In this document: positions 14,797 to 23,515 of the stretch, in pieces
Layout: each line of letters begins with the position of its first letter
Position numbering within the stretch: position 1 is the first letter of the stretch
IMG/VR virus record: IMGVR_UViG_3300047462_000407
Location: 1-56,768 of that record
Reading direction: 5' to 3' (one strand)
Length of the DNA stretch: 56,768 nt
Source of the DNA: a virus
Program-made: the position numbers and the translations under genes
Notes under the pieces: model-generated
Told to the model about the DNA's origin: nothing
Database searches by the model: none
What the model saw: the letters and a program-made list of their open reading frames with translations, nothing else

Positions 14797-17079
14797 ATGA
14801 GCGATGCAAAAATATCTATCGAAAATATTGCACATGAGGCGATGAATATTGCCAAAAGTTACCAACACGAATTTATAACCCTTGAACATGTTTTAGCTGC
14901 ATTAATTAAATCAGATAAAATAAAAGAATTTTTTACATCTGAAAAATCAGAATTGGAAAAGAAATCACAAAAAGAAAATCCATATGAACAAATTGAACAA
15001 ACAATCGAACAATTTATGACTTCTGGATATATTGAAAAAATTCCAGCAAGCAGACAACCATTTAAAAGTAAAGATTTTGACCAATTGTTTATGAGAACAA
15101 TTGCAGAATTAATGATTGCATCCAAAAAAATCGATGATGGTGTGATTTTTCTTCTTCTGAATTTTTTCCAAATTGGCACAAAAGATAGTTATGCCGTATC
15201 TACATTAGAATCGAATGGTGTTTCTCCTGAATTAATCAAAGGTTATATCAAAAAGAAATATGGTGTTACACGTGAATCCGCTGGTGGTGAGTTTGGTGGT
15301 GAAGCAGAACCAAAAACCCCAGAAGAAGCAATCGAATATCTTGCAAAATATTGTGTTAATTTAAATGATGAAGCTATTGCTGGTAAAATTGACCCGTTGA
15401 TTGGTAGAGCATCAGAAGTTGAACAAATTATTAAAATAACAGCCAGAAGAACTAAAAATAATTCTGTTTTGGTTGGGAATCCAGGCGTTGGCAAAACAGC
15501 CGTTGTAGAAGGTTTGGCTAAAAACATTGTTGATAAGAATGTTCCTGATATTCTAAAAGATAAAGTGGTTTATTCTTTGGAATTAGGCGCATTAATTGCT
15601 GGCACAAGATTCCGTGGTGATTTTGAAGAGCGTATGAAAAACGTTCTTACATCATTTAATATTTTAGAAAATGGTATTTTATTCATTGATGAAATCCATA
15701 TGATTATGGGTGCTGGTGCTGCTGGTTCTGGAAATATGGATGTTGCCAATCTTTTGAAACCAGCATTGGCAAAAGGCAAATTAACTTGCATTGGTTCAAC
15801 AACTTTAGAAGAATATCGCCAAACTTTTGAAAAAGACCGCGCATTATTGCGCAGATTTAAAAAGGTTCAGATTGATGAACCGTCAATTGATTTGGCAAAA
15901 CAAATCATTCGTGGTTTGAAAAAACTTTATGAAACACATCATGGCGTTGAATATACTGAGGCAGCATTAGATGCTTCTGTTGAATTAACTGCAAAATATA
16001 TTCATAATTCATTATTGCCTGATAAAGCGATTGATGTTTTGGATAGTGCTGGTGCTGCACAAAGAATTTTACCAGAAGGTGAAAAACTTACGATTATTGA
16101 TTTGAAACAAATCGAAATCGAAATTTCAAAGATTGCAAAAATTCCAGAAAGCGAAGTTGCTGAAGATGAAAAGGCAAAACTTGAAAAACTCGAATCAGTT
16201 TTAAAAACCAATATATTTGGACAAAACCATGCTATCGATTTATTGGTGAGTTCAATTTATGTTTCTCGTGCTGGATTAAGAAGCCCTGATAAAACGGCTG
16301 GTTCATATTTGTTGGTTGGTTTTAGTGGTACGGGTAAAACTGAGACTTGTGTTCAAATTTCTGAAACAATGGGAATTCCATTGGTAAAGTTTGATATGTC
16401 TGAATATATGGAACCACATTCTGTTTCTCGTTTGGTTGGTTCACCACCAGGATATGTTGGTTATGATGACGGTGCTGCTGGTAGTGGTTTATTGGTAAAT
16501 GCTTTAGAAGATACACCAGCTTGTGTATTGCTTTTGGATGAAATTGAAAAAGCCCATCCAGATGTTTTAAATATTCTCTTGCAAGTAATGGATAAGGGAA
16601 AATTAAAAGCTGCAAATGGCAAAGAAGTAAGTTTTAGAAATGTCATTTTGATGATGACTTCTAATGCTGGTGCTGCTGCTTTGGAAAAGGGAAGTATTGG
16701 TTTTAATAGAACAGAACAGCCAGCAATGAATGATGCTGCCATTAAGAAAACATTTACGCCAGAATTCAGAAATCGTTTAGATGCTATTATTCCATTTGGT
16801 AAATTGAATTTTGACCTTATGGAAAACATTGTTGATAAATTCATTGGTAAATTGAATTTATTATCTGCTGAACGTAATGTTAAAATTGTTCTTGATGAAT
16901 CAGCCAGAACATGGTTGGCAACCAAGGGTTATGACCCGACAATGGGTGCACGTCCTTTGGAACGGGTTATTCAAGAAAATGTTTCTAAACCGTTAGCAAA
17001 AGAAATGCTTTTTGGTAATTTAATCAATGGTGGTATTGCAAATGTCACGGTGGTTGATGATAAAATAATTATTAAATAA
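14797..17079 (+). CDS. clpA: ClpA-type AAA+ unfoldase
   Basis: 760 aa, matching ClpA (758). Clp_N repeat at residues 1-150; AAA-1 with Walker A G-N-P-G-V-G-K-T at about 227 and Walker B F-I-D-E-I-H at about 298; AAA-2 with G-F-S-G-T-G-K-T at about 508; the end contains T-P-E-F-R-N-R-L-D and G-A-R-P-L-E-R-V-I-Q. There is no ClpB middle coiled coil. A ClpP-docking loop I-G-F is at about 634-636, so it can in principle dock host ClpP. AGGGA precedes the ATG. Complete, with no missing ATPase residues seen. Confidence 0.95.
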   Translation: MSDAKISIENIAHEAMNIAKSYQHEFITLEHVLAALIKSDKIKEFFTSEKSELEKKSQKENPYEQIEQTIEQFMTSGYIEKIPASRQPFKSKDFDQLFMRTIAELMIASKKIDDGVIFLLLNFFQIGTKDSYAVSTLESNGVSPELIKGYIKKKYGVTRESAGGEFGGEAEPKTPEEAIEYLAKYCVNLNDEAIAGKIDPLIGRASEVEQIIKITARRTKNNSVLVGNPGVGKTAVVEGLAKNIVDKNVPDILKDKVVYSLELGALIAGTRFRGDFEERMKNVLTSFNILENGILFIDEIHMIMGAGAAGSGNMDVANLLKPALAKGKLTCIGSTTLEEYRQTFEKDRALLRRFKKVQIDEPSIDLAKQIIRGLKKLYETHHGVEYTEAALDASVELTAKYIHNSLLPDKAIDVLDSAGAAQRILPEGEKLTIIDLKQIEIEISKIAKIPESEVAEDEKAKLEKLESVLKTNIFGQNHAIDLLVSSIYVSRAGLRSPDKTAGSYLLVGFSGTGKTETCVQISETMGIPLVKFDMSEYMEPHSVSRLVGSPPGYVGYDDGAAGSGLLVNALEDTPACVLLLDEIEKAHPDVLNILLQVMDKGKLKAANGKEVSFRNVILMMTSNAGAAALEKGSIGFNRTEQPAMNDAAIKKTFTPEFRNRLDAIIPFGKLNFDLMENIVDKFIGKLNLLSAERNVKIVLDESARTWLATKGYDPTMGARPLERVIQENVSKPLAKEMLFGNLINGGIANVTVVDDKIIIK

Positions 17080-17112
17080 AATATTTATTTAAGACTATGG
17101 AGGAATTTAAAT

Positions 17113-17658
17113 TTGAAACCAGAATTATCTAAAATTTTAATTGAACGTGGTGTTATTAGAGAATCGACTATCGTTGAAGCCTATCATTTTACCAAAGGGT
17201 TATCTTGCACGAATAACAGCAAAGTTTTAGGAGAATTTGCTGTTATTCGTGCACTAAAACGTGGTAATGATATAGTATTCGATGTATTGACCAGGGATAA
17301 TATAAAAGAAGAAATTGATGCATTAGATGTGATTACTGTTGATGGTATGGATGAACCACGATTAGCAAAAGCATTTATGTTAACAATTGATGGAAATAAA
17401 TTATCTGCTGGTAAAAGACGTGGTAGAAAACCAAAAGGTTATGTTGAAGAACGTACTTCAGAAGATGATATTCGACAGGCTGAAGAATTCATTCAATTAT
17501 TAAATTATGGTTGGTCAGAAGAAAACATAGCACAAAAATATAATATTCCACTTGAAGAAGTGAATAGAATATTAGACGTTTATGGTTTCGTTAATGATGA
17601 AAATGATTTTGATGAAGAAGAATTTGAAGAGGATGAATTTGATGAATCATACAATTGA
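17113..17658 (+). CDS. Hypothetical acidic protein with AT-hook-like motif
   Basis: 181 aa from TTG (GGAGG upstream). A basic K-R-R-G-R-K-P-K-G in the middle is an AT-hook-type DNA minor-groove motif. It is followed by a helix-turn-helix-like segment (EENIAQKYNIPLEEVNRILDVYG) and a strongly acidic tail. May be a DNA-binding protein. It follows ClpA by 33 nt. Confidence 0.65.
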   Translation: MKPELSKILIERGVIRESTIVEAYHFTKGLSCTNNSKVLGEFAVIRALKRGNDIVFDVLTRDNIKEEIDALDVITVDGMDEPRLAKAFMLTIDGNKLSAGKRRGRKPKGYVEERTSEDDIRQAEEFIQLLNYGWSEENIAQKYNIPLEEVNRILDVYGFVNDENDFDEEEFEEDEFDESYN

Positions 17659-17857
17659 AACACAAGTATCTGATATATTAAAAGAAATATTTAATGAAGA
17701 TATATTTGATTTACGAATGAAAAATAATTCAGCAATCATACAAGATTATCTTGTTTCATTTTTTAAAAGCAGAAACAAAGTTCCTTGTATTTCAGAATCA
17801 AAAAATCTAATTACCCAAATGTATCAAATGGGGAAAAGAAATATTGATATTAATTAA
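17642..17857 (+). CDS. Hypothetical protein
   Basis: 71 aa from ATG 17642 with GAGGA upstream inside the preceding gene; overlap 17 nt. Helical, beginning MNHTIETQVSDILKEIF. No family recognised. Confidence 0.6.
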   Translation: MNHTIETQVSDILKEIFNEDIFDLRMKNNSAIIQDYLVSFFKSRNKVPCISESKNLITQMYQMGKRNIDIN

Positions 17858-17898
17858 AAATTAAGATATTATTAATAAATATCATAAAAGAAAAAAAA

Positions 17899-18093
17899 AT
17901 GATTTCACTATTAGTTAGTTTACTTATTCTCTGTTTGATTGCTAGTTTGGTATATTACATTATTGGATTGCTTCCAATACCTGTGCAAATTAAAAATGTT
18001 GCATTAATTGTTTTTGCTATTGTTGTGATTTACTTGTTGCAATTATTGTTGGGTGTTGGTCCAATGAATTTAGGTTTACATACGTTAAATTAA
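17899..18093 (+). CDS. Small membrane protein, holin candidate
   Basis: 64 aa with two transmembrane segments (about residues 3-24 and 33-53) separated by a short PIPVQIKN turn. Size and topology fit class II holins, but similar small membrane proteins are common in phages and none is adjacent to the endolysin. An AATAAATA box is upstream. Confidence 0.55.
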   Translation: MISLLVSLLILCLIASLVYYIIGLLPIPVQIKNVALIVFAIVVIYLLQLLLGVGPMNLGLHTLN

Positions 18094-18106
18094 ATATAAA
18101 TATTGA

Positions 18107-18184
18107 TGCAGAATCGACTGGAGATAGCCCCAGCCTGCCCTCATAAGGCATGTAACGCGGACGCAACTTCCGCTTCTGCTACCA
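18107..18184 (+). tRNA. tRNA-Met-like (CAU)
   Basis: Anticodon loop CTCATAA (CAT), D-stem CTGG/CCAG, T-stem GCGGA/TCCGC with unusual T-loop CGCAACT, acceptor GCAGAA/TTCTGC with a 1-72 mismatch, and encoded CCA. CAU may read Met or, if lysidinylated, Ile. The atypical T-loop lowers confidence. Confidence 0.65.
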
Positions 18185-18200
18185 AATTTTAGGAATACAA

Positions 18201-18389
18201 ATGACTATATTTTTTTCAATTGTTTTTTTATTTTTATTTTTGGTTTCTTGTTGGTTATGTCATCAAGCAACATCTGATAAACAATCAATGGATGACCAAC
18301 AAGGTTGGGCGATGTTATTTGTATTTGTTGCAATACCATCCTGGATTTTATTTTTAATTGGTTGGATTATTTGGTTGATTTTTAGATAA
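18201..18389 (+). CDS. Small membrane protein
   Basis: 62 aa; AGGA upstream. Two hydrophobic segments flank a charged DQQ turn (residues 3-20 and 40-60). Function unknown; another holin/antiholin candidate between tRNA genes. Confidence 0.5.
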   Translation: MTIFFSIVFLFLFLVSCWLCHQATSDKQSMDDQQGWAMLFVFVAIPSWILFLIGWIIWLIFR

Positions 18390-18414
18390 ATAATTATATG
18401 ATAAATAATGATAT

Positions 18415-18498
18415 GCGGAATTAGGTTTAGCGGCGATACCTTCAGTTTTCCAAACTGACATACAAACATCGTGGGTTCGAGTCCCACATTCCGCTCCA
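18415..18498 (+). tRNA. tRNA-Gly (UCC)
   Basis: Acceptor GCGGAAT/ATTCCGC, anticodon arm TCAGT-TTTCCAA-ACTGA with TCC, T-arm GTGGG-TTCGAGT-CCCAC, encoded CCA. The variable loop (about 12 nt) is longer than usual for tRNA-Gly. Confidence 0.8.
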
Positions 18499-18503
18499 TA
18501 CAT

Positions 18504-18536
18504 AAAAAAAGCCAGGAAATTTTCCTGGCTTTTTAT
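18504..18536. terminator. Bidirectional terminator
   Basis: A-run, GCCAGGAAA/TTTTCCTGGC stem, T-run. It serves both the plus-strand tRNA-Gly and the minus-strand ATPase ending at 18539. Confidence 0.85.
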
Positions 18537-18538
18537 TT

Positions 18539-20023
18539 TTACATATCGGATAAATGTAGTTTCCAATCTGGTGTTAAGCGTAAATCGAAAGCGGCTTGAA
18601 CCAATCTAAAATTGATTGCACTTTTGATTCTACCGAGATTGTAAAGTTCTCTAATATAATCCATAACTTCTTGTTTTTCTTCATCTGTAATTGATGCATT
18701 GATATTGCCTTTAATTCTATCAATAAAATCAAGCATTTCAGAAGATTTGAAATTCATACTTACTTTAAATGCTCTGGTCATAATAGCGGAGTCGATTTCA
18801 TCTTCATTTAAGTTTGAGATAAAAATAATTCTGCCTCTAAAATCAAATTTGTTTGGAAGACGTTTGGTAACAAAAGTTATTATTTCATTAACACCATCAT
18901 CATTTTCAAAAGCATTATCTTCATCTGAAGAACTAATTGGATTACCAAAACCATCAAAATCTTCTGAATCTTCGCCTTTTTTCTTTTTAGATGGTTTAAT
19001 AATACCATAACGTTTTGCAATTGGGCGGAAGAATTCATCATCTTCTTTAGTATATGCACCATCATTTAATAATTTACTAACTCTATCTGCATATTCATTG
19101 CGTTTTTCTACAGTAAAACCATCAACATCAACCATTCGTTGATTGTCTAATGAAATTTCACGAACAGGGTTTGTATCTAACGCACCCTTTAAAATATTTA
19201 CGCCGTCATCTTCAGAAAATACAGAGTCACAATCATCAAAAATAACAAGTCCATCAATTTGTTGAAGCAATGAACGATATAAAGATGGAACAGAAATAGA
19301 ACCTGTTTTTTTAATATAATCGGTTCCTTCTTTTAAACCTAAATCTTTGATAACTTTAAATACTGAAAAACTTTTTCCACTTGAGGGCGCGCCAACAATT
19401 AACAATGATTTGATAAATTTGGAACGTCCTTCTGCAATTAATTTAACTTTTTGTGTTAAATTTTCATACTGGGTTTCCATGGATTTTGTACCATCACCAA
19501 CTTCAAGTTGGTTAGCCAGCATTCGTTCCAATTGAGCAGCAATAGCATCCATACCAGGAACACGAAAAAATGCACCTTTGGGTTTTCTACCCATTACATA
19601 AATTTTACCTTTAGCTACAAGATTTGAAAATTCTTTAGCTTTTGCATGAGATAATTTAACAGCCGTATCGTAATCTGGACCAGCTTGTGTTGAATTATCT
19701 GAAATTTCTGCATTTGGTGTTCCTGTTTCATCACCAAGACCAGATGATAAATCTGGTTTTACTTGGTCAAATTCATCTTTTGAATCACCAAAATTCCATT
19801 CATGTGAATTAACTTTGTAATTATCATTATGACGAATAGTTGTTGGGATTTGAACATCATTATCAGCAGCAACTTTATTTAATTGAACAATTGATAAATT
19901 TGGATTTGTTGGATAGGCTTTTTTAACCATATCGATAAAATCTTTATCTGTGGTTCTTTTCGCCATTTCATTAATTTGTGTTGATTCAAAAAGTTTATTT
20001 GTTTTATCCATAAATTCACGCAT
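18539..20023 (-). CDS. AAA+ ATPase of unknown role
   Basis: 494 aa from ATG 20023 (GGAAAGG 9 nt upstream). Walker A G-A-P-S-S-G-K-S at about residue 211, Walker B L-V-I-F-D-D-C-D, sensor-1 I-I-F-I-S-N and an Arg in M-T-R-A-F. N-terminus MREFMDKTNKLFE|S includes N-K-L-F-E-S as in the capsid protein. The first 200 residues and an acidic K-K-K-K-G-E-D-S insert are unassigned. Similar stand-alone ATPases occur in large phages without known function. Overlaps the upstream gene by 8 nt. Confidence 0.75.
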   Translation of the reverse strand: MREFMDKTNKLFESTQINEMAKRTTDKDFIDMVKKAYPTNPNLSIVQLNKVAADNDVQIPTTIRHNDNYKVNSHEWNFGDSKDEFDQVKPDLSSGLGDETGTPNAEISDNSTQAGPDYDTAVKLSHAKAKEFSNLVAKGKIYVMGRKPKGAFFRVPGMDAIAAQLERMLANQLEVGDGTKSMETQYENLTQKVKLIAEGRSKFIKSLLIVGAPSSGKSFSVFKVIKDLGLKEGTDYIKKTGSISVPSLYRSLLQQIDGLVIFDDCDSVFSEDDGVNILKGALDTNPVREISLDNQRMVDVDGFTVEKRNEYADRVSKLLNDGAYTKEDDEFFRPIAKRYGIIKPSKKKKGEDSEDFDGFGNPISSSDEDNAFENDDGVNEIITFVTKRLPNKFDFRGRIIFISNLNEDEIDSAIMTRAFKVSMNFKSSEMLDFIDRIKGNINASITDEEKQEVMDYIRELYNLGRIKSAINFRLVQAAFDLRLTPDWKLHLSDM

Positions 20024-20387
20024 TGATATCAACCTTTCCTGTGGTTTGATTTTGAATCATTGAGGAAATTGTTGGCAACATATCGCTAAAACTTCCATGA
20101 CTTGGAATATCAAGTGCATAATCTGGTTCATGTTCTATTGAAAAAACATTCCACCAATAAATTGATTGAATTTTATTTGAAGTATAACCTAAACCAATTC
20201 CGTGATGTGTATTACCAACAACATAGACTGCTGCTTTTTGATTTGTTCCATCAATATCATAAACTCTTTGTTCACCACCAACTCTATATAAAGTTCCAAA
20301 AACAGATTCTAATTGATGTTTTACATAATCAATAGTTCTAATATCACTTTCAATAAATTCGCGGAGTTTTCTTTTAAAATCAGTCAC
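20016..20387 (-). CDS. Hypothetical protein
   Basis: 123 aa from GTG 20387, preferred over the TTG at 20402 because GGAGA lies just upstream of it. Contains AAVYVVGNTHHGIGLGYTSNKIQSIYWWNVF; no family recognised. Precedes and overlaps the ATPase gene, so probably functionally linked. Three overlapping TATAAATA boxes lie upstream. Confidence 0.6.
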   Translation of the reverse strand: MTDFKRKLREFIESDIRTIDYVKHQLESVFGTLYRVGGEQRVYDIDGTNQKAAVYVVGNTHHGIGLGYTSNKIQSIYWWNVFSIEHEPDYALDIPSHGSFSDMLPTISSMIQNQTTGKVDINA

Positions 20388-20409
20388 GTTTGTTATCTCC
20401 AAATATTCT

Positions 20410-20432
20410 TCTTATTTATATTTATATTTATC
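20410..20432 (-). promoter_or_regulatory. Three overlapping late-type boxes
   Basis: On the minus strand GATAAATATAAATATAAATA gives three overlapping (G/T)ATAAATA boxes in front of the 20387-18539 unit. Confidence 0.5.
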
Positions 20433-20480
20433 TTAGATTATAATATTGAAATTTTTTTTGTTTTGACATATCAAAATGAT

Positions 20481-20861
20481 ATGCGAGTAAAAACTATTAA
20501 CCCAGTGAAAACTATGCAATTGAATAAATCTGAATTTGATAGATTGATGTTGATTGATGATTTTTTCCAAAAATTTATCAGTAATAAAGTATTTTTAGAT
20601 GAAAATATTAGTGAACGTCATATTATAAGAGATTTTGTTTTTAAAACAAATGTCAAGGAATTACATGATTCTGATATAAATAATGGGCACAATTTACTAA
20701 AAACTAGAAATAATATTTTAACTCATGTTAATGCTATTTTAATTTCAGTAAATGAATGTTGTAAAGAATATTTTTATCTTGATGAACAAGAAATAGTTTT
20801 ATATTTTTCATCCAAATCAGATATGGATTTGTTCTTTTTAAAAACCAAAATTATGAATTGA
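20481..20861 (+). CDS. Hypothetical protein, distant LFKL-type family member
   Basis: 126 aa from ATG 20481. C-terminal VLYFSSKSDMDLFFLKTKIM resembles the ends of the small DAxLFKL proteins at 39.9-43.2 kb and 53.0 kb (aromatic strand, acidic turn, D-x-x-L-F-x-L). TTGACA upstream at about 20464. Function unknown. Confidence 0.55.
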   Translation: MRVKTINPVKTMQLNKSEFDRLMLIDDFFQKFISNKVFLDENISERHIIRDFVFKTNVKELHDSDINNGHNLLKTRNNILTHVNAILISVNECCKEYFYLDEQEIVLYFSSKSDMDLFFLKTKIMN

Positions 20862-20907
20862 CAAATCAAAATTTAGACTATAGCTTTTGATTTTTGGAGA
20901 ATTTATC

Positions 20908-21083
20908 ATGCATACCATGACTTTGTTGAATGAAACTGGTCACGTCACGATCTTTTGGTTGAAGGCAAAGCCAGAATTGTTAATGAAGACAAATCACAAG
21001 AAGCTACTGGTGAAATAGCAAAAACCGCTGCTGAAGTTTTGAAAAATGATACTGTTGCAACTCGTCCAGCCAGGGGCGGCTAA
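20908..21083 (+). pseudogene. Internally deleted or frameshifted small phage protein
   Basis: Good ribosome site GGAGA and ATG 20908. The first frame reads MHTMTLLNETGHVTI then runs into a stop at 21016. Another frame carries VEGKARIVNEDKSQ...ATRPARGG ending at TAA 21083. The start and end match opposite ends of a conserved phage protein of about 120 aa as I recall that family; the middle appears missing. The final TAA overlaps the next ATG (TAATG). Confidence 0.55.
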
Positions 21084-22477
21084 TGGAAGTTAGAGATTCT
21101 GCTGGCAATTTCCTGGCATATTATGTTAGGATGAGTCCACATGCGAGTTATATTGCAAATGGTGCGGTAGAATTGATGCATACGACAGCAGATATTGTTG
21201 AAAGTGCGCCATATTTTGGTATTAATATTGATGAAGTTTGTGAACGTACTTTTTGCACTCCAGACGAAATTGCAAATACGAAAAATTTCGAAGATATTTT
21301 AGAATACATTTTTAATGAAAAATTAAAAACCGCTACCAATTTTCAAAAGAAAATGATTGCGAATAAAACTAAAACATCTATTCCTTTTCAAATATTTTCT
21401 TTTCGTTCTTCCTTTACTGATATGCTTGTGAGAAGCATTCTTCATGCTAATGAAATTGAAATAGTTGCAAAAGATATTGTAACGATTTCATTAACAGAAA
21501 ATGAAATCAGTCCATTGGCTGTTAAAAAAGTGAAAAACATAAATGATGATTTAATTAACGATTTGATGAATCGTAAACAAAAATTTTCTAAATGGCGTGA
21601 TTTATTCAAAAACTCAATTCAACGATATCATGAATTGAATCAAGTCATGTCTGATATTGAATTTGAAATTATACATAATGAATTTGAAAGTGATTTAAAC
21701 AGACAAATTACAGAAATACGAAAAACACGCAAAACACGTGTGGATATTGATGGAAATGCGTTTTATGATAATGAATTAATAGAAATAGACGGTGAAAATA
21801 TTGGCATGACGCCAGAAGAATATGACGAATATATTATAGAAAATCCAAAAAAACATATTAAACAAAAAAGAGCAACACTCATTAAAGCCAAAAAAGTTTT
21901 GAAACGCAGTATGAAAATTTATGAAAAACATCGCGGGTCAAATGAATTAAAAAGCTTTATCAAAGGTGATACCATCACAATAAATGGTGTTTTGTTTGAT
22001 TATTATGTGAAGAAAAAATCTAATAATTTAATTTCACATAGCGGAAAGCCAAATAGTTTTACAATACCGTATGACATGACTATGTATTCTAAAGAAGGTG
22101 GAAAATTAGCTTCTGGATGTTTATATTTTGAAAATACACCAATTATTGACCAATTACTTGCATTGTCTTTTTATGTTCAAAATAAAGAACAAGAATTAGA
22201 ATTGATTGATAAAACGAATTGGTTCAGTAGAACAGAAGAATTTTTAAATAATGAAATTTTGTATCCATCTGGTGATGAAACAGATAATGATGATGGAATA
22301 TCAGATTCATGTATTTTCAAACCAACTCGATATGAAATATCTTCAAGAAAATTACATGATTATTTGTTTAATCATCCATTAATGAATACTTGGATGGCAA
22401 CAGCATTGAATATCGATAACGAAATGCTTGGTGTATTTGATAGAAATTTATTAATTCAAAATTATAATTTCACATAA
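21083..22477 (+). CDS. Hypothetical protein, 464 aa
   Basis: 464 aa with no recognised domain. Largely helical and highly charged; an Arg/Lys-rich region at about 205-295 (EIRKTRKTRVD, KKHIKQKRATLIKAKKVLKRS) suggests nucleic-acid contact. Start is coupled to the upstream pseudogene by TAATG. Followed by a strong hairpin at 22482. Confidence 0.65.
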   Translation: MEVRDSAGNFLAYYVRMSPHASYIANGAVELMHTTADIVESAPYFGINIDEVCERTFCTPDEIANTKNFEDILEYIFNEKLKTATNFQKKMIANKTKTSIPFQIFSFRSSFTDMLVRSILHANEIEIVAKDIVTISLTENEISPLAVKKVKNINDDLINDLMNRKQKFSKWRDLFKNSIQRYHELNQVMSDIEFEIIHNEFESDLNRQITEIRKTRKTRVDIDGNAFYDNELIEIDGENIGMTPEEYDEYIIENPKKHIKQKRATLIKAKKVLKRSMKIYEKHRGSNELKSFIKGDTITINGVLFDYYVKKKSNNLISHSGKPNSFTIPYDMTMYSKEGGKLASGCLYFENTPIIDQLLALSFYVQNKEQELELIDKTNWFSRTEEFLNNEILYPSGDETDNDDGISDSCIFKPTRYEISSRKLHDYLFNHPLMNTWMATALNIDNEMLGVFDRNLLIQNYNFT

Positions 22478-22481
22478 AGAA

Positions 22482-22515
22482 AAGAACCAGCCCGATTTGC
22501 CGGATGCTGGTTCTT
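22482..22515. terminator. Bidirectional terminator
   Basis: AAGAACCAGC, 14-nt loop, GCTGGTTCTT, T-rich on both flanks. It terminates the 21083 gene on the plus strand and the candidate RNA on the minus strand. Confidence 0.75.
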
Positions 22516-22838
22516 CCTTTAGCCATTTTTCTAAATCAGTTTGATGCCGAATTTCATAAAATTAAAGAGTCAGGGTCCTACATCGTTCCATCTCACGTAT
22601 CTCCCATCTGGGCAATTTGGCGATGCGGTATGACCATCATGACCGCAAATATTTCAATTTCTGTGCCGAATTTCATTAAAATTAAAGAAAAAATTAGAGC
22701 AAAACCAACCTATCCTTTCATTTATTCGCGCCGTGCCGTCTCAGATGAAAGAATAACGGTCGATACTTTCCAGTCTCGCCGCGCCGCCACTACAACGTGA
22801 GTTTAAAAACTCTACCGGGCGGGAAATCCTTCATCCTT
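22516..22838 (-). ncRNA. Candidate structured non-coding RNA
   Basis: Gene-free stretch of about 320 nt, visibly richer in G+C than its surroundings. On the minus strand it has its own promoter (22845-22872) and a terminator (22482-22515). Only ORFs of 27 codons or fewer are present on that strand. Local pairing is visible: GAGTTT/AAACTC hairpin enclosed by CCGCC/GGCGG. A 15-nt motif around GAAATTCGGCA occurs twice (near 22550 and 22670). I could not match tmRNA, RNase P RNA or 6S RNA landmarks. Class unknown. Confidence 0.5.
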
Positions 22839-22844
22839 GAATGT

Positions 22845-22872
22845 AGAATAACATATATTTCGTGTTTGTCAA
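22845..22872 (-). promoter_or_regulatory. Sigma70-type promoter for candidate ncRNA
   Basis: Minus strand TTGACA (22872-22867), 16-bp spacer, TATTCT (22850-22845). Confidence 0.6.
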
Positions 22873-22928
22873 GCAAATTATTTAAACAAAATAGAACTTT
22901 TTAAAATCTTTTGCCATATCAGCAATCA

Positions 22929-23021
22929 TTACCAAAATACAGAAACATAGGCTGTAATTATCATTGCGCAAGTTGCCGCAATAAGAGATGATGTAACTAT
23001 AGCCGAAGCGATTGTTTTCAT
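22929..23021 (-). CDS. Single-span membrane peptide
   Basis: 30 aa, MKTIASAIVTSSLIAATCAM then a hydrophobic end; AAAAGAGA upstream. Lies between the terminator at 23057 and the candidate RNA promoter. One transmembrane helix. Function unknown. Confidence 0.4.
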   Translation of the reverse strand: MKTIASAIVTSSLIAATCAMIITAYVSVFW

Positions 23022-23056
23022 TGTGTCTCTTTTAGTATGCTAATTGTTTTTTATAA

Positions 23057-23090
23057 TAAAAAAGGCTTGCAGTAAAATGCAAGCCTTTTT
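23057..23090. terminator. Bidirectional terminator
   Basis: AAAAAGGCTTGCA, 6-nt loop, TGCAAGCCTTTTT, just after the stop of the minus-strand gene at 23095. Confidence 0.85.
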
Positions 23091-23094
23091 GGTA

Positions 23095-23505
23095 TCAATT
23101 TTGAGCGAGAAGCTTTTTGAGTTCATCGATATCCATGTTTTTAAGATTTTCATCTTGTTTGGATTCGATAATCGCCAAAATTTTCTCGTTGTTCTGCTTG
23201 CGTTCCGCCGCTTTGCGCGCAGTTTCTTTTTCTTCAAGTTTCACAAAAATGATGTGCTTGACGATTTCAAACTGCAATTTGAGCAAAGATGAGGCGGCGG
23301 TTTCATCCGTCTTCACGATGATGCTCTCTTCCTCGGTATTTTTGATTTCCCGATTGAGAGATTTGTAAATGCTATCAAGACTTGCCTTGTTCACCACTTT
23401 GGATTCCAAAGGCAAATCCCACAAATCTTCAACGGAAAAAACACCGCCAATAACATTGAAACGGATTTTTTTACGCGAAGCCAACTCAAAAATATTTTTT
23501 TCCAC
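23095..23505 (-). CDS. Hypothetical protein, partner of the 674-aa gene
   Basis: 136 aa from GTG (AAGGAGA upstream). Starts ELASRKKIRFNVIGGVFSVEDLWDLPL, then long charged helices with coiled-coil character. Paired with the upstream 674-aa gene (10-nt gap), an arrangement I recognise from other phage genomes, function unknown. Confidence 0.7.
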   Translation of the reverse strand: MEKNIFELASRKKIRFNVIGGVFSVEDLWDLPLESKVVNKASLDSIYKSLNREIKNTEEESIIVKTDETAASSLLKLQFEIVKHIIFVKLEEKETARKAAERKQNNEKILAIIESKQDENLKNMDIDELKKLLAQN

Positions 23506-23515
23506 TTTACTCTCC

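Noticed and set aside
14859-16925. Several antisense ORFs across the ClpA gene
   Set aside because: Shadows of a strongly coding gene; no ribosome sites or recognisable products.
18263-18566. Minus-strand ORFs over the tRNA-Gly
   Set aside because: Shadow translations of the antisense tRNA, a well-known annotation artefact.
22504-22800. 98-codon plus-strand ORF in the candidate ncRNA region
   Set aside because: No ribosome site, begins inside a terminator hairpin, and the opposite strand has a promoter-terminator pair; no protein family resemblance.
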